Of a DNA stretch of 64,000 nucleotides, positions 8,001-17,368 are shown piece by piece (position 1 is the stretch's first letter; each line of letters begins with the position of its first letter). A program made the position numbers and the translations under genes. Location: positions 7,663 to 71,662 of the forward strand of contig DITN01000031.1 of NCBI GenBank assembly GCA_002422865.1, written 5' to 3'. The notes beneath the pieces were generated by a model. The model ran no database searches, was not told where the DNA came from, and saw only the letters and a list, made by a program, of their open reading frames with translations. This DNA is from Bacteroidetes bacterium UBA6183 (GTDB taxonomy: Bacteria; Bacteroidota; Bacteroidia; UKL13-3).

Positions 8001-10859
8001 ATGAAAAAATTACTACTTAGTGGTTTACTTGCCATAGCATTGGGCTTCCAAGCAACGGCTCAAACAGGTGCAGCAGCAGCTGTATCTAACCAACCGGTTT
8101 TACTTGAAAAAGTAACAGCAAAACCGGGCGAACTTGTAATCGCATACGAGAAATGGCGTTTACCTAATGGTTTAACGTTATTTATTCACGAGGATCACTC
8201 TGATCCTGTAGCTCATATTGAAGTTACTTATCACGTTGGTTCTGCTCGTGAAAGTATTGGGAAATCTGGTTTTGCTCACTTTTTTGAGCACATGATGTTC
8301 CAGGGCTCTGATAACGTAGCTGACGAAGAGCATTTTAAAATTGTACAAACGGCAGGTGGTAACATGAATGGTACCACCAACCATGATAGAACCAATTATT
8401 TTCAATCTGTACCTAGAAATTATGTAGAAACAGCTTTATGGTTAGAGGCTGATCGTATGGGTTTTTTATTGGATGCTGTAACACAGAAAAAATTTGAAAC
8501 ACAACGTGCCACTGTAAAAAATGAAAAGGATCAACGTATTACCAATGTTCCTTATGGTATGCGCGATGAAATTAAAAATACCATTTTATATCCGCCTAGT
8601 CACCCATACTATTGGCCAACAATTGGTTTTGTTGAAGACTTAAATAGAGTAGGGGTAGACGATTTAAAGAATTTCTTTATGCGTTGGTACGGACCAAACA
8701 ATGCAAGTATTGTTGTTGCTGGTGATGTTACTCCTGCAGAGGTATTAAAATTAACTGAAAAGTATTTTGGTTCAATTCCTCGCGGACCAGAGGTGCGCAA
8801 ACAGCGTGTTGACCCGGTGCGTTTGGCTGATAACGTGTATGCCAATTATGGTGATAAAGTATACTTGCCAATGTTGCAATTTACCTATCCAACAGTTCCT
8901 GCTTACCATCCTGACGAAGCTGCATTAGATATATTAGGAAGTGTTTTAGGTGAAGGAAATAATTCGATTTTTTACAAAAACTTTGTTAAAACTGAAAAAG
9001 CACTTCAAGCCGCAACTTTCCATGGCGTTGGTTATGGAAATGAGTTAGCTGGTGAGTTTAACATTATAGTGGTGAGTTTCCCTGATGGAGAAACTGATGT
9101 TGAGGCAATGGTTAGAAAAACATTAGAAGAGTTTGATGCCGTAGGGATTGATGATGAAGCGCTAATTCGTGCAAAAGCAGGTATTGAGACCCAAGTAATG
9201 CAAAGTATGCAGAGTGTTGCCGGTAAAGCAAGTATGATTAGCCAGATGTACTACACACTTGGTGATAAAAAATGGAATGTAAATGATGAGTTAGTTCGCT
9301 ACCAAAAAGTAACCAAAGAAGACGTGATGCGTGTTTACCGTCAATACGTTAAAGGTAAATTTGCCGCCATTGTAAATATATTCCCTAAAAATGCCAACGC
9401 AGCAAGTAATAAAGAAGAGACAAAACCAGTTGAAACTTCAGGTCAGGCTGTTAAAGGCGAGTTAGAATACAAAGGGTTAAGCTACAAAAAACCTACAGAT
9501 AATTTTGATCGCAGCAAACGTCCTGAGATTGGTACTGCGCCTTCTCCTATAGTTCCGGCTATTTATGAAGATAAATTTGCAAACGGAATTAAAGTATTGG
9601 GTACCGAAACAAGCGAGTTACCAATTGTTTCTTTATACTTTAGCATTAAAGGTGGTAATATGGCAATCAATGATCAGTCGAAAACTGGTTTAGCTTCTAT
9701 AACTGCATCAATGATGGATCAGGCAACACAAAACTACACTTCTGAACAATTTGAAGCTGAATTGCAAAAATTAGGCAGTAGCATTAGTTTTAATGCAGGC
9801 AGAGACAATACTTTTATCTCTGTTACTACCCAAAAGAAAAATATAGATAAAACGTTGGCTTTATTGGAAGAAAAGTTACTTCGTCCTAAATTTACTGCTG
9901 AAGATTTTAAACGTATCCAAAAATCAGTAGCGCAAAGTATCAATTCATCTAAATTTGATGCAGGCGATTTAGCAGAAAAAGCTTACGCGAAATTAATTTA
10001 TGGCCAAAAATCAATTATGGCTGAACCAACTGAAGGTACATTTAAAACCATAAAATCATTTACTGTAAAAGATGTACAAGCATATTACGATAAGTTTTAT
10101 ACTCCTGAATTAACTAACTTGATTATAGTAGGTGATATTAAACAAAGCGAGATCATACCTAAGTTACAGTTCCTAAATAAATGGAACAAGAAAAACACTG
10201 TATTGCCTAATGTTACTTTAAGTGCACCTGTTGTAGAAAAGACCCAAATTTATTTGGTTGATAAATACAAGTCGTCACAAAGTGAAATACGTGTTGGTTA
10301 CTTAGCATTGCCATACGATTTTAATGGTAAATACTTTAAATCTCGTGTCATGAATTTCCCACTTAGCGGAAACTTCAACAGCCGCATTAACCAAAATATT
10401 CGCGAAGACAAAGGTTTTACCTATGGTATTTACGGTGGTTTTTCAGGTGGTGATGTGGCTGGTCCGTTTACCATTGGTTGTGGTGTACGTGGAACTGCAA
10501 CGGATAGCGCCATTAAGGAAATATTTTATGAGTTAAACAAATACCGTTCAAGTGGTATTACGGATGAAGAATTAGATTTTGCAAAAAAATCGCTTCGCTC
10601 GGGTGATGCATTACGTTACGAAACACCTTTCCAAAAAGCTAGTTTCTTAAGTGTTATAGCAGAGCGTAACTTACCTAAAGATTACATCGATCAACAAAAC
10701 AATTTGTTATCAACTTTAACCAAAGATGAAATAAATAAATTGGCAAACGAATTATTACCAACCGATAAAATGATTATTGTGGTGGTGGGTGATAAAGAGA
10801 AAATTGCTGAACCATTAATGAAACTTGGTTACAAAGTAATTGATTACAAAGTTGAGTAA
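8001..10859 (+). CDS. Two-domain M16 zinc metallopeptidase, exported
   Basis: A 952-residue insulinase/pitrilysin-family (M16) peptidase with a signal peptide (MKKLLLSGLLAIALGFQATAQ), so it is probably periplasmic. The N-terminal half carries the inverted zinc motif HFFEH at residues 93-97, with a downstream glutamate region as expected in catalytic halves. The C-terminal half (from about residue 510, IYEDKFANGIKVLGTETSELP) repeats the fold but has no HxxEH, which is normal for two-domain M16 proteins where the second half is structural. It contains the conserved RxxxGxxYG-type segment NIREDKGFTYGIYGGF. It is a single-gene unit with its own terminator. Its substrates are unknown, presumably oligopeptides. 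Confidence 0.93.
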   Translation: MKKLLLSGLLAIALGFQATAQTGAAAAVSNQPVLLEKVTAKPGELVIAYEKWRLPNGLTLFIHEDHSDPVAHIEVTYHVGSARESIGKSGFAHFFEHMMFQGSDNVADEEHFKIVQTAGGNMNGTTNHDRTNYFQSVPRNYVETALWLEADRMGFLLDAVTQKKFETQRATVKNEKDQRITNVPYGMRDEIKNTILYPPSHPYYWPTIGFVEDLNRVGVDDLKNFFMRWYGPNNASIVVAGDVTPAEVLKLTEKYFGSIPRGPEVRKQRVDPVRLADNVYANYGDKVYLPMLQFTYPTVPAYHPDEAALDILGSVLGEGNNSIFYKNFVKTEKALQAATFHGVGYGNELAGEFNIIVVSFPDGETDVEAMVRKTLEEFDAVGIDDEALIRAKAGIETQVMQSMQSVAGKASMISQMYYTLGDKKWNVNDELVRYQKVTKEDVMRVYRQYVKGKFAAIVNIFPKNANAASNKEETKPVETSGQAVKGELEYKGLSYKKPTDNFDRSKRPEIGTAPSPIVPAIYEDKFANGIKVLGTETSELPIVSLYFSIKGGNMAINDQSKTGLASITASMMDQATQNYTSEQFEAELQKLGSSISFNAGRDNTFISVTTQKKNIDKTLALLEEKLLRPKFTAEDFKRIQKSVAQSINSSKFDAGDLAEKAYAKLIYGQKSIMAEPTEGTFKTIKSFTVKDVQAYYDKFYTPELTNLIIVGDIKQSEIIPKLQFLNKWNKKNTVLPNVTLSAPVVEKTQIYLVDKYKSSQSEIRVGYLALPYDFNGKYFKSRVMNFPLSGNFNSRINQNIREDKGFTYGIYGGFSGGDVAGPFTIGCGVRGTATDSAIKEIFYELNKYRSSGITDEELDFAKKSLRSGDALRYETPFQKASFLSVIAERNLPKDYIDQQNNLLSTLTKDEINKLANELLPTDKMIIVVVGDKEKIAEPLMKLGYKVIDYKVE

Positions 10860-10882
10860 GTTTGTAACGATAACTTAAAAAT

Positions 10883-10914
10883 AAAAGGCTACCTCCACAA
10901 AAGGTAGCCTTTTA
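10883..10914 (+). terminator. Terminator of the M16 peptidase gene
   Basis: A stem of about 12 bp (aaaaggctacct with aggtagcctttt) and a T run, 23 bases after the stop codon. Confidence 0.85.
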
Positions 10915-11157
10915 TATGAATACACAACTAGCCCTATGATTTTACGATGAATACAAATTTAGCTGTTATTAATAAGTTGGTTTACCAACCCTGTGGTTTT
11001 ACCATAAGCCATTTTAAAGCCGAACCTTTACAGTGCTTGGGTTTCATGTTAAACAACATGCTTGCCTATTTACGCTAACTTGCCGTCCGTCTGTAATAAA
11101 ACAAAATATAAAGTAAAACTAAAGTAACCTGCCAAACTCTGCTTTTCTAACCCCAAA
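10915..11157. other. Gene-poor spacer with two small hairpins
   Basis: Between the M16 terminator and the end of the glycosyltransferase gene I see no credible ORF. Two short perfect inverted repeats are present, gttggt-tt-accaac (10976-10989) and catgtt-aaac-aacatg (11045-11060). Neither has a T tract, so I do not call them terminators. Confidence 0.4.
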
Positions 11158-12294
11158 CTACTTCATTATCCCCAAATACAACTCTTTAAGCTTCTGGTAT
11201 TCGGTTTCCCAATTAAAATGGGTTTGTGCAGCGTTGATGTTGTTTTGCGCCAGCGTGTTTAAATAACTGCCTGATTTTATCATGGCCATTACTGTGTTGG
11301 CAATTTCTACTGCAGTATTTGTATTTACGCACAAACCTATAGCGTGCGTTTCAACCATGTTTTTATACAATAAGTGTCCAGAACTAATTACGGGTAAACC
11401 AATGTGCATGTATTCATACATTTTACGTGGCAAAGATTGCGAAACATTTAAGTTATCCGACACAAAACTTAACCCAATATTACAATCAATAGAATGCTTA
11501 TATCCTTCTTGCACATCCATAAATCCGGTAAACAAAACTTTATCTTTTATCGCCTCCATAAAAGGCCATTGTTTCATTTGTTGTTGTATGTGCGGATCAA
11601 TCCATCCAATCATTTTTAGGTGCGCATCAATACCTTGTTTGTTTAAAATAGCCACCGCTTCCAGCATTTGTTTGCAGCAATATTGTTCATCAATGCTGCC
11701 CATGTAAAACAAGTTTACTTGGTTGTTTTTTACTTCGCGGTTGGTATTAATATAGTTTTTAAACAGTTGGTTTGATGCATAATTACGCACCAATGTGGTT
11801 TGTTTATTGGGGTAACGGTATTGGTAGACTTTGGTGTAAGATTGCTCGGCCAAAATTAGTTTGAAGTTGCGCGCTGCAAGGGCATCAAACCATAAATACA
11901 ATTTTATAAATAAACCCTTAAGTGGTAACCAATTTTTATCCTTTAAACTTTCGGTAACGTTTTCGTGTATGTCGTAAACTACTTTTTTGCCTTTGCGTTT
12001 TAGCAACCATGCAAAAGGAATAAGTTCAGGGTCGTGAAAGTGGTAAATGTCTGCATTTGCTTGTTTGGCTAATTTGTATACTTCTCGGGTGGTATGTAAA
12101 ATACGTTTTAGTCGTGATGCAGGTTTGGGCAAACCAATCAGTTGAACACCATTTAATGTTTTGGTGTGTTTGCCTATGGCAATTAAAGTTACATCAAAAT
12201 CGTTGGCCAACCAAGCACATTCGCGGTAAAATACACGTGTATCGCTTTGGTTGTGTACACTGCTAAAATGACAAACTTTAATTTTATTACCCAC
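11158..12294 (-). CDS. Glycosyltransferase family 4 protein
   Basis: A 378-residue GT-B-fold glycosyltransferase. The N-terminal Rossmann half begins KIKVCHFSSVHNQSDTRVFYRE. The donor-binding half starts near NLFYMGSIDEQYCCK and contains the family-4 E-x7-E-type element RKMYEYMHIGLPVISS. It has no signal peptide or membrane anchor, so it should act at the cytoplasmic face of the inner membrane, adding a sugar to a lipid-linked glycan. It is the last gene of a minus-strand run with another GT4 (5-bp gap) and a GT2, suggesting surface polysaccharide or glycolipid assembly. Donor and acceptor cannot be inferred. Confidence 0.88.
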   Translation of the reverse strand: MGNKIKVCHFSSVHNQSDTRVFYRECAWLANDFDVTLIAIGKHTKTLNGVQLIGLPKPASRLKRILHTTREVYKLAKQANADIYHFHDPELIPFAWLLKRKGKKVVYDIHENVTESLKDKNWLPLKGLFIKLYLWFDALAARNFKLILAEQSYTKVYQYRYPNKQTTLVRNYASNQLFKNYINTNREVKNNQVNLFYMGSIDEQYCCKQMLEAVAILNKQGIDAHLKMIGWIDPHIQQQMKQWPFMEAIKDKVLFTGFMDVQEGYKHSIDCNIGLSFVSDNLNVSQSLPRKMYEYMHIGLPVISSGHLLYKNMVETHAIGLCVNTNTAVEIANTVMAMIKSGSYLNTLAQNNINAAQTHFNWETEYQKLKELYLGIMK

Positions 12295-12299
12295 TGTTG

Positions 12300-13430
12300 T
12301 TACACCAAATTTAAAAGTTGATTACATAAATTTTGCCAAGTAAATCGCTGCTTTTCTTGTTCGGCTGCATTGGTAAATTCGTTTTCTTTTTGTTGGGTAT
12401 AAAAGTTATAAATGGCATCGGCAATTTCTTGCTCGTTTACGTTGCACACAAAGCCAACTTTGTTGTTGGGAACCAACTCGGCAAGTCCGCCCACATTGGT
12501 AACAATCATGGGTTTGTTGTAGTAGTAAGCAATTTGTGTAACACCACTTTGTGTAGCGTTTAAGTATGGTTGAACCACCACATCACTTGCACAAAAGTAG
12601 GTTGAAACCTGGTTGTTGGGTATAAAATCATCACACACCAACAAACGGTCTTTTATACCTAATTTTTCTATTTGCTCCAAATAAGGTTTTTTATCCTCGT
12701 AAAACTCACCCGCAACAATTAATTTAAGGTTTAATGCGGCTAATCGCTCATCAGCAAATGCATTTAACAACAACCCTAAGCCTTTGTACTTTCTAATAAA
12801 ACCAAAAAACAACAAGTAGTTGGTATCTTGGTTAAAACCCAATTTTTGTTTAGCCTCTTGTTTGCCAATGGCAGGGCCAAATGTATCGTACATAGGGTGT
12901 GGCACATAAGCAATGGGCTGGGTGAGCTTAAGGTTTATTAAATCTTGTTTCACCGATTCGCTCATGGTTAAAAATCCATCGCAAACCGGTAAAAAATAAT
13001 TGGTAAAGGCCGCATCAAAAAACTTGCGTTCGTGCGGAATTACATTATCGGTGATGGCTAAAATTTTAGTATGTCCGTTGCTTTTTATTAAACGGGAAAT
13101 GGTACCAAATGCAGGCGCCATAAAACTCATCCAATACCTGAAAACAACAATATCGTATTTTGCATTTTTGTATTTTAAACCCACACTTACCCAATTAGCA
13201 GGGTTAATGGAGTTAATTTCGGAGTAGATGTTGATGTGGTTAGGAGCGTTATCAGTTGATAATTGTGTTTTACCAGGAAACAACAGTTTTGGGTACTGAA
13301 GCGAGAAACTCAAAATATCACACTCGTGTCCTTGCTCGTTTAACACTTGTGCCAAACGTTCGTTGTAAGTAGCTAAGCCTCCTCGTAAAGGATGGGCAGG
13401 ACCAACTATTAATATTCTTTTTTTACTCAC
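12300..13430 (-). CDS. Glycosyltransferase family 4 protein
   Basis: A 376-residue GT-B glycosyltransferase. The N-terminal motif ILIVGPAHPLRGGLATYNERLA is the usual glycine-rich acceptor-side loop. The C-terminal half has YLLFFGFIRKYKGLGLLLNAF and the donor-site segment AYYYNKPMIVTNVGGLAELV. The start overlaps the stop of the upstream GT2 gene by 8 bases, and only 5 bases separate it from the next GT4, so the three are likely co-transcribed and translationally coupled. Its specificity is unknown. Confidence 0.88.
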   Translation of the reverse strand: MSKKRILIVGPAHPLRGGLATYNERLAQVLNEQGHECDILSFSLQYPKLLFPGKTQLSTDNAPNHINIYSEINSINPANWVSVGLKYKNAKYDIVVFRYWMSFMAPAFGTISRLIKSNGHTKILAITDNVIPHERKFFDAAFTNYFLPVCDGFLTMSESVKQDLINLKLTQPIAYVPHPMYDTFGPAIGKQEAKQKLGFNQDTNYLLFFGFIRKYKGLGLLLNAFADERLAALNLKLIVAGEFYEDKKPYLEQIEKLGIKDRLLVCDDFIPNNQVSTYFCASDVVVQPYLNATQSGVTQIAYYYNKPMIVTNVGGLAELVPNNKVGFVCNVNEQEIADAIYNFYTQQKENEFTNAAEQEKQRFTWQNLCNQLLNLV

Positions 13431-14391
13431 CTAAACGTTGTTTAATACCGTAATGGTTTCTGTCGTTGGCATTGCGTGAGATCATCTCACCAATAAATCC
13501 TGCTAAAAATAATTGTACACCAATAATTAATAGTACAAGGGCTAAATAAAACAGTGGCATATCTGTTACACCACGTTGCTCTATTAGTTGGTATGAATTG
13601 TATATTTTTTCACCAAGTAAAATACATGTAATTACAAATCCGGTAAAAAAACTTAAAGTACCTAATACACCAAAAAAGTGCATGGGCTTTTTACCAAACT
13701 TGCTTACAAAAAATATGGTTAACAAGTCAAGAAAACCGTTTATAAAACGTTCTAAACCAAACTTTGTGGTTCCATATTTACGTTCGCGGTGCTGCACTAC
13801 TTTTTCGGTAATTTTTGTGTAGCCGGCCCATTTGGCAATAACCGGAATATAGCGGTGCATTTCGTTATATACCTCAATATTTTTTACTACTTCATGGTGG
13901 TAACTTTTTAAGCCGCAGTTAAAATCATGCAGGTTATTAATGCCGCTCATTTTACGCGTTGCCCAATTAAACAACTTGGTAGGAATTGTTTTGGTAATAG
14001 GGTCGTAGCGTTTCTTTTTCCAACCACTTACAATATCGTAACCATCATTTACAATCATATTGTACAATTCTGGTATTTCATCAGGCGAGTCTTGTAAATC
14101 GGCATCCATGGTAATTACCACATTACCATTACATTGGTGAAAGCCCACGTTCAATGCAGCGCTTTTTCCGTAGTTTCTTCTAAAACGAATGCCTTTTATG
14201 TTTGGGTTTGTTTTATGTAACTGTTCAATTACCTGCCAAGATTTATCGGTGCTTCCATCGTCAATCATTACCACTTCGTAAGTGTATTTGTTGTCGTGCA
14301 TCACGCGTTCAATCCAACTCACCAATTCGGGTAACGACTCTTCTTCGTTTATAAGCGGTATAATTACAGAGATATCTATTGCTTGTTGCAT
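13423..14391 (-). CDS. GT2 polyprenyl-phosphate glycosyltransferase (DPM1/GtrB-like)
   Basis: A 322-residue GT-A enzyme with metal-binding DDGSTD (44-49) and TMDADLQDSP (around 95-103), the signature of dolichol/undecaprenyl-phosphate sugar transferases. Two C-terminal transmembrane segments follow (about 230-255 and 275-300, HFFGVLGTLSFFTGFVITCIL and LFYLALVLLIIGVQLFLAGF), as in GtrB- and ArnC-like proteins. It should charge undecaprenyl phosphate with a monosaccharide at the inner membrane. It leads a three-glycosyltransferase run and follows a DUF4199 gene by 5 bases. Confidence 0.88.
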   Translation of the reverse strand: MQQAIDISVIIPLINEEESLPELVSWIERVMHDNKYTYEVVMIDDGSTDKSWQVIEQLHKTNPNIKGIRFRRNYGKSAALNVGFHQCNGNVVITMDADLQDSPDEIPELYNMIVNDGYDIVSGWKKKRYDPITKTIPTKLFNWATRKMSGINNLHDFNCGLKSYHHEVVKNIEVYNEMHRYIPVIAKWAGYTKITEKVVQHRERKYGTTKFGLERFINGFLDLLTIFFVSKFGKKPMHFFGVLGTLSFFTGFVITCILLGEKIYNSYQLIEQRGVTDMPLFYLALVLLIIGVQLFLAGFIGEMISRNANDRNHYGIKQRLGE

Positions 14392-14396
14392 TGATG

Positions 14397-14936
14397 TTAT
14401 TCGAAAGTTACAGGTTCTTTTTTAGTAAAGATAGACGCAATTAAGGCAAAAATAAACAATTGGAACATAGAGCCTATAGCACCAAAAAATGTCATAGCAG
14501 CTGGGCTGTTAAATAGCTGTGCCATTTTCATGGTATGTTCAATCTCTTCATCTGACTTGCCTGAATTGGCCATTTGTTCAGCTTGAGTTTCCCATATTTT
14601 AACCAACAACTCAGGATTGATGTATGCGAAAAATATGAAGGTATAAAAACTTATAATTAGTGCAGCAGGCAAAGCCATTTGCATCATAAATCCAAGTGAT
14701 TTTCCGTATGAGATTACCCCATCAAGGTCTTGGTCTCTGCGCACTTTAGTAGCTGCATACAATATGTAAATACTGGCAACAAAGGAAATCAATAATTGTA
14801 TGATACCTATAAACGACCAAGTGCCTCCAGCGGATTTAGGATTAATTAGATAGAATATAAGATTAATGGCAATAGTTGCAAATGCTAGAATTAGCGCATA
14901 TTTTAGGGCCAAAGGCCAACCTGATTTGGTTTCCAT
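14397..14936 (-). CDS. DUF4199 family membrane protein
   Basis: A 179-residue inner-membrane protein with four hydrophobic segments: KYALILAFATIAINLIFYLI, the SFIGIIQLLISFVASIYILY region, MQMALPAALIISFYTFIFF and a C-terminal one, QLFIFALIASIF. The acidic loop between segments 3 and 4 (TQAEQMANSGKSDEEIEHTM) and overall length match DUF4199, a Bacteroidota family of unknown function often placed just upstream of GT2 genes. A TTG six codons upstream is possible, but I chose the ATG at 14936 because METKSGWPLALKYAL matches the family start. Confidence 0.8.
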   Translation of the reverse strand: METKSGWPLALKYALILAFATIAINLIFYLINPKSAGGTWSFIGIIQLLISFVASIYILYAATKVRRDQDLDGVISYGKSLGFMMQMALPAALIISFYTFIFFAYINPELLVKIWETQAEQMANSGKSDEEIEHTMKMAQLFNSPAAMTFFGAIGSMFQLFIFALIASIFTKKEPVTFE

Positions 14937-15043
14937 TCTGTATGTTTTTTTCAAATAAACTAAATTTTTACCTCTTTAAGAAAGGCTTTATAAATTTTAT
15001 ATTATTTTTGATTATTGTAAAATGTATACCAAATTCCTCGATT

Positions 15044-15880
15044 ATGAATGTTATAGCTCCTAATTCAATGCCCGAATCTATGACAAAAAACATGACTGAT
15101 CAAATTGGAAGAGTAGTGACCGTGCCTCATTCACCCAAGCGAATCATATCCTTAGTTCCTTCACAAACAGAGCTATTATATGATTTAGGGTTAAGCGATG
15201 AGGTGGTCGGTCAAACACTATTTTGTATTCATCCCGCAGAAATGAGAGACTTAAAACCATTGGTTGGAGGTACGAAAAATGTTAAAATAGATAGGGTGGA
15301 CGCATTGAATCCAGACTTGATTATTGCCAATAAAGAAGAGAATGATAAGGCTCAAATTGAAGCACTAATGAAGAAATATCCTGTTTGGGTTAGCAATATA
15401 AAAACGCTTGATGATGCTTTACAAATGGTTAAACAAGTTGGCTTAATAGTTAACAAATCTAAAGAGGCAGATTCAATTCATCACTCATTCAATGGATTCA
15501 AAAACAATCCAACAAATTCTATCAAAGGAAAAAGTGTACTTTATTTAATTTGGCGTAAACCTTGGATGTGTGCAGGTAATGATAATTTTATCAATGAAAT
15601 GCTGCTTTCTATGGGGTTGTTAAATATTACAACTAAAAAAATGGGTCGATATCCGGAGTTATCAAACCACGAAATTACTTCATTAAATCCCGATTTTATT
15701 TTTTTATCAAGCGAACCTTATCCTTTCAAAGAAAAACATGTTGATGAATTGCAACAAATTTGTCCTAAATCAAAAATTGTATTGGTTGACGGAGAGCTGT
15801 TCAGCTGGTATGGTAGCCGCTTGCAGCACAGTATCAATTACTTTAACAAACTTATAGAACAACTTAATAGCATAAAATAG
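15044..15880 (+). CDS. BtuF-like helical-backbone metal receptor (ABC substrate-binding protein)
   Basis: A roughly 278-residue class III periplasmic-binding-type protein of the BtuF/FepB superfamily. The characteristic N-terminal element is PKRIISLVPSQTELLYDLGL, then DEVVGQTLFCIHP and LNPDLIIANKEEN. The C lobe contains KSVLYLIWRKPWMCAGNDNF and SLNPDFIFLSSEP. The first lobe start GRVVTVPHSPKRI fits the shorter Bacteroidota versions without an export signal. The frame stays open further upstream, giving a hydrophobic N-terminus, but I regard that as AT-rich chance translation. The start could also be an ATG 8 or 12 codons later. No permease or ATPase is adjacent. A PduO-type cobalamin enzyme two genes away makes a corrinoid link plausible but unproven. 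Confidence 0.8.
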   Translation: MNVIAPNSMPESMTKNMTDQIGRVVTVPHSPKRIISLVPSQTELLYDLGLSDEVVGQTLFCIHPAEMRDLKPLVGGTKNVKIDRVDALNPDLIIANKEENDKAQIEALMKKYPVWVSNIKTLDDALQMVKQVGLIVNKSKEADSIHHSFNGFKNNPTNSIKGKSVLYLIWRKPWMCAGNDNFINEMLLSMGLLNITTKKMGRYPELSNHEITSLNPDFIFLSSEPYPFKEKHVDELQQICPKSKIVLVDGELFSWYGSRLQHSINYFNKLIEQLNSIK

Positions 15881-15893
15881 CTATTGTTGCAAT

Positions 15894-16787
15894 ATGAATG
15901 TTAACTCAAAGGCTTGGCTGGCATATGTTGGTGTGGCCTTTTTTTGGGGTACTACCTTTTTGGCAATACGTATTGGAGTGCAAAGTTTTCCTCCTTTTAT
16001 TATGGCAGGTATGCGTCACGCAATTGGTGGTTTAATTATATGCAGTTACTTTTTACTAAAAGGTTATTCATTACCTAGTTGGAGCCAATTTAAGGTTTAT
16101 TTAATAAATGGAATCCTGATGTTGGTTATAGGTAATGGATTGGTTACTTGGGCAGAGATGCATATTAGTAGCGGGTTAGCAGCTTTAATATGTGCGTTAA
16201 CACCACTAAGTATTATTTCAGTAAATGCAATATTTGGTGTTACCAAAGAACCTTTAAAGGCTTTATCATGGATTGGAATTGGCGCTTGTTTGGTTGCACA
16301 ATTCATTATTTTTAGAGATAATGTATCCGAATTAGCTAACCCCGATTATGTATTAGGAATAGTTTTTATTTTGATTGCAATACTGGGCTGGGGATTGGGC
16401 AGCATATATAGCAAAAATAAAAATACAGGTATTAATCCTTTTTATGGTGCAGGTTTGCAAATGATAAGCGCAGGTGTTATTCTATTAATATTTGGTTCGC
16501 TAATGGGGGAGTGGAGAGGTTTTTCGCCAACACAAGAAGGAATAAATGCACTAATTTATTTGGTGATTTTTGGTAGTTTATTAGGCTATGGAAGTTATAT
16601 GTATGTACTTAAAGCTTTACCTGCAACAACTGTAAGTACATATGCTTACATAAATACAATTGTAGCGGTAGTATTAGGTTGGATTTGGCTCAATGAAAAA
16701 TTAAATCTATCTATTGCAATAGCCGTATTGCTAACTATTGCAGGAGTTTGGTTAGTTAACAGAAGTTTTACTAATAAAACAAACTAG
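15894..16787 (+). CDS. EamA/DMT-family transporter
   Basis: A 297-residue drug/metabolite transporter with ten predicted transmembrane segments arranged as two EamA repeats. The first begins WLAYVGVAFFWGTTFLAIRIG (the typical WG.....) and the second YVLGIVFILIAILGWGLGSIY. The C-terminal LGWIWLNEKLNLSIAIAVLLTIAGVWLV is the usual final pair. Substrate is unknown; the family exports amino acids, nucleotides and other metabolites. It starts 13 bases after the BtuF-like gene, suggesting co-transcription. Its stop codon abuts the convergent adenosyltransferase gene with no spacer, so no terminator separates them. Confidence 0.88.
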   Translation: MNVNSKAWLAYVGVAFFWGTTFLAIRIGVQSFPPFIMAGMRHAIGGLIICSYFLLKGYSLPSWSQFKVYLINGILMLVIGNGLVTWAEMHISSGLAALICALTPLSIISVNAIFGVTKEPLKALSWIGIGACLVAQFIIFRDNVSELANPDYVLGIVFILIAILGWGLGSIYSKNKNTGINPFYGAGLQMISAGVILLIFGSLMGEWRGFSPTQEGINALIYLVIFGSLLGYGSYMYVLKALPATTVSTYAYINTIVAVVLGWIWLNEKLNLSIAIAVLLTIAGVWLVNRSFTNKTN

Positions 16788-17342
16788 TTATATTCTTGGT
16801 TTCCAAACAGTTTCTTTTCCACTGGCATCATGAACTACTTTCCGTGATAAGATAAATAAATAGTCGCTTAAACGGTTTAAATATCTTACTATAATTTCCG
16901 GAACTTCTGTTTCTGATGATAAATGCACGACAATTCGCTCAGCCCTCCTACAAATACAACGTGCTACATGACAATGTGAAGCAACAGTATTTCCACCAGG
17001 AAGAATAAAGTTTTTTAATTCAGGTAAATCCGCATCCATACGATCCATCTCATGCTCCAATAATTCTACATCTGCTTCATGCACATCTGGAATTTTCATT
17101 TTTGATTTAACAGGATCACTGGCTAAAACAGATCCGATAGTAAATAATCTGTCTTGTATTTCGTACAAAACTTTTGATATTTCTTTGTTATTTAAACCAT
17201 CAATAATTAACCCTAAATAACTGTTTAGTTCATCAACAGTTCCGTAGCTTTCAATACGCAAGTGGAACTTAGGAACACGAACGCCTCCAATTAATGATGT
17301 TTCGCCTTTATCTCCGGTTTTGGTGTATATTTTAAATGTCAT
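16788..17342 (-). CDS. Cob(I)alamin adenosyltransferase, PduO type
   Basis: A 184-residue ATP:corrinoid adenosyltransferase that makes adenosylcobalamin, the cofactor for enzymes such as methylmalonyl-CoA mutase. The PduO-type ATP-binding start is KIYTKTGDKGETSLIGG, and the C-terminal helices contain LPGGNTVASHCHVARCICRRAER, the conserved ATP/corrinoid site with its basic residues. Length is normal. No other B12-biosynthesis gene is present in the window, consistent with salvage. It lies downstream of a flavoprotein gene on the same strand (26-bp gap) and ends exactly where the convergent EamA gene ends. Confidence 0.92.
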   Translation of the reverse strand: MTFKIYTKTGDKGETSLIGGVRVPKFHLRIESYGTVDELNSYLGLIIDGLNNKEISKVLYEIQDRLFTIGSVLASDPVKSKMKIPDVHEADVELLEHEMDRMDADLPELKNFILPGGNTVASHCHVARCICRRAERIVVHLSSETEVPEIIVRYLNRLSDYLFILSRKVVHDASGKETVWKPRI

Positions 17343-17368
17343 GATGTGTTTTTGGTTTTAACCTCTAA

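Noticed and set aside
11282..11707. A 141-codon plus-strand ORF inside the glycosyltransferase gene
   Set aside because: It is antisense to a strong GT4 coding sequence and has no recognisable domain.
14876..15043. Hydrophobic N-terminal extension of the BtuF-like protein as a signal peptide or lipoprotein anchor
   Set aside because: It would bring the start to within 6 bases of, or into, the divergent DUF4199 gene, its cleavage site is poor (Lys before Cys), and Bacteroidota relatives start near the GRVV segment.
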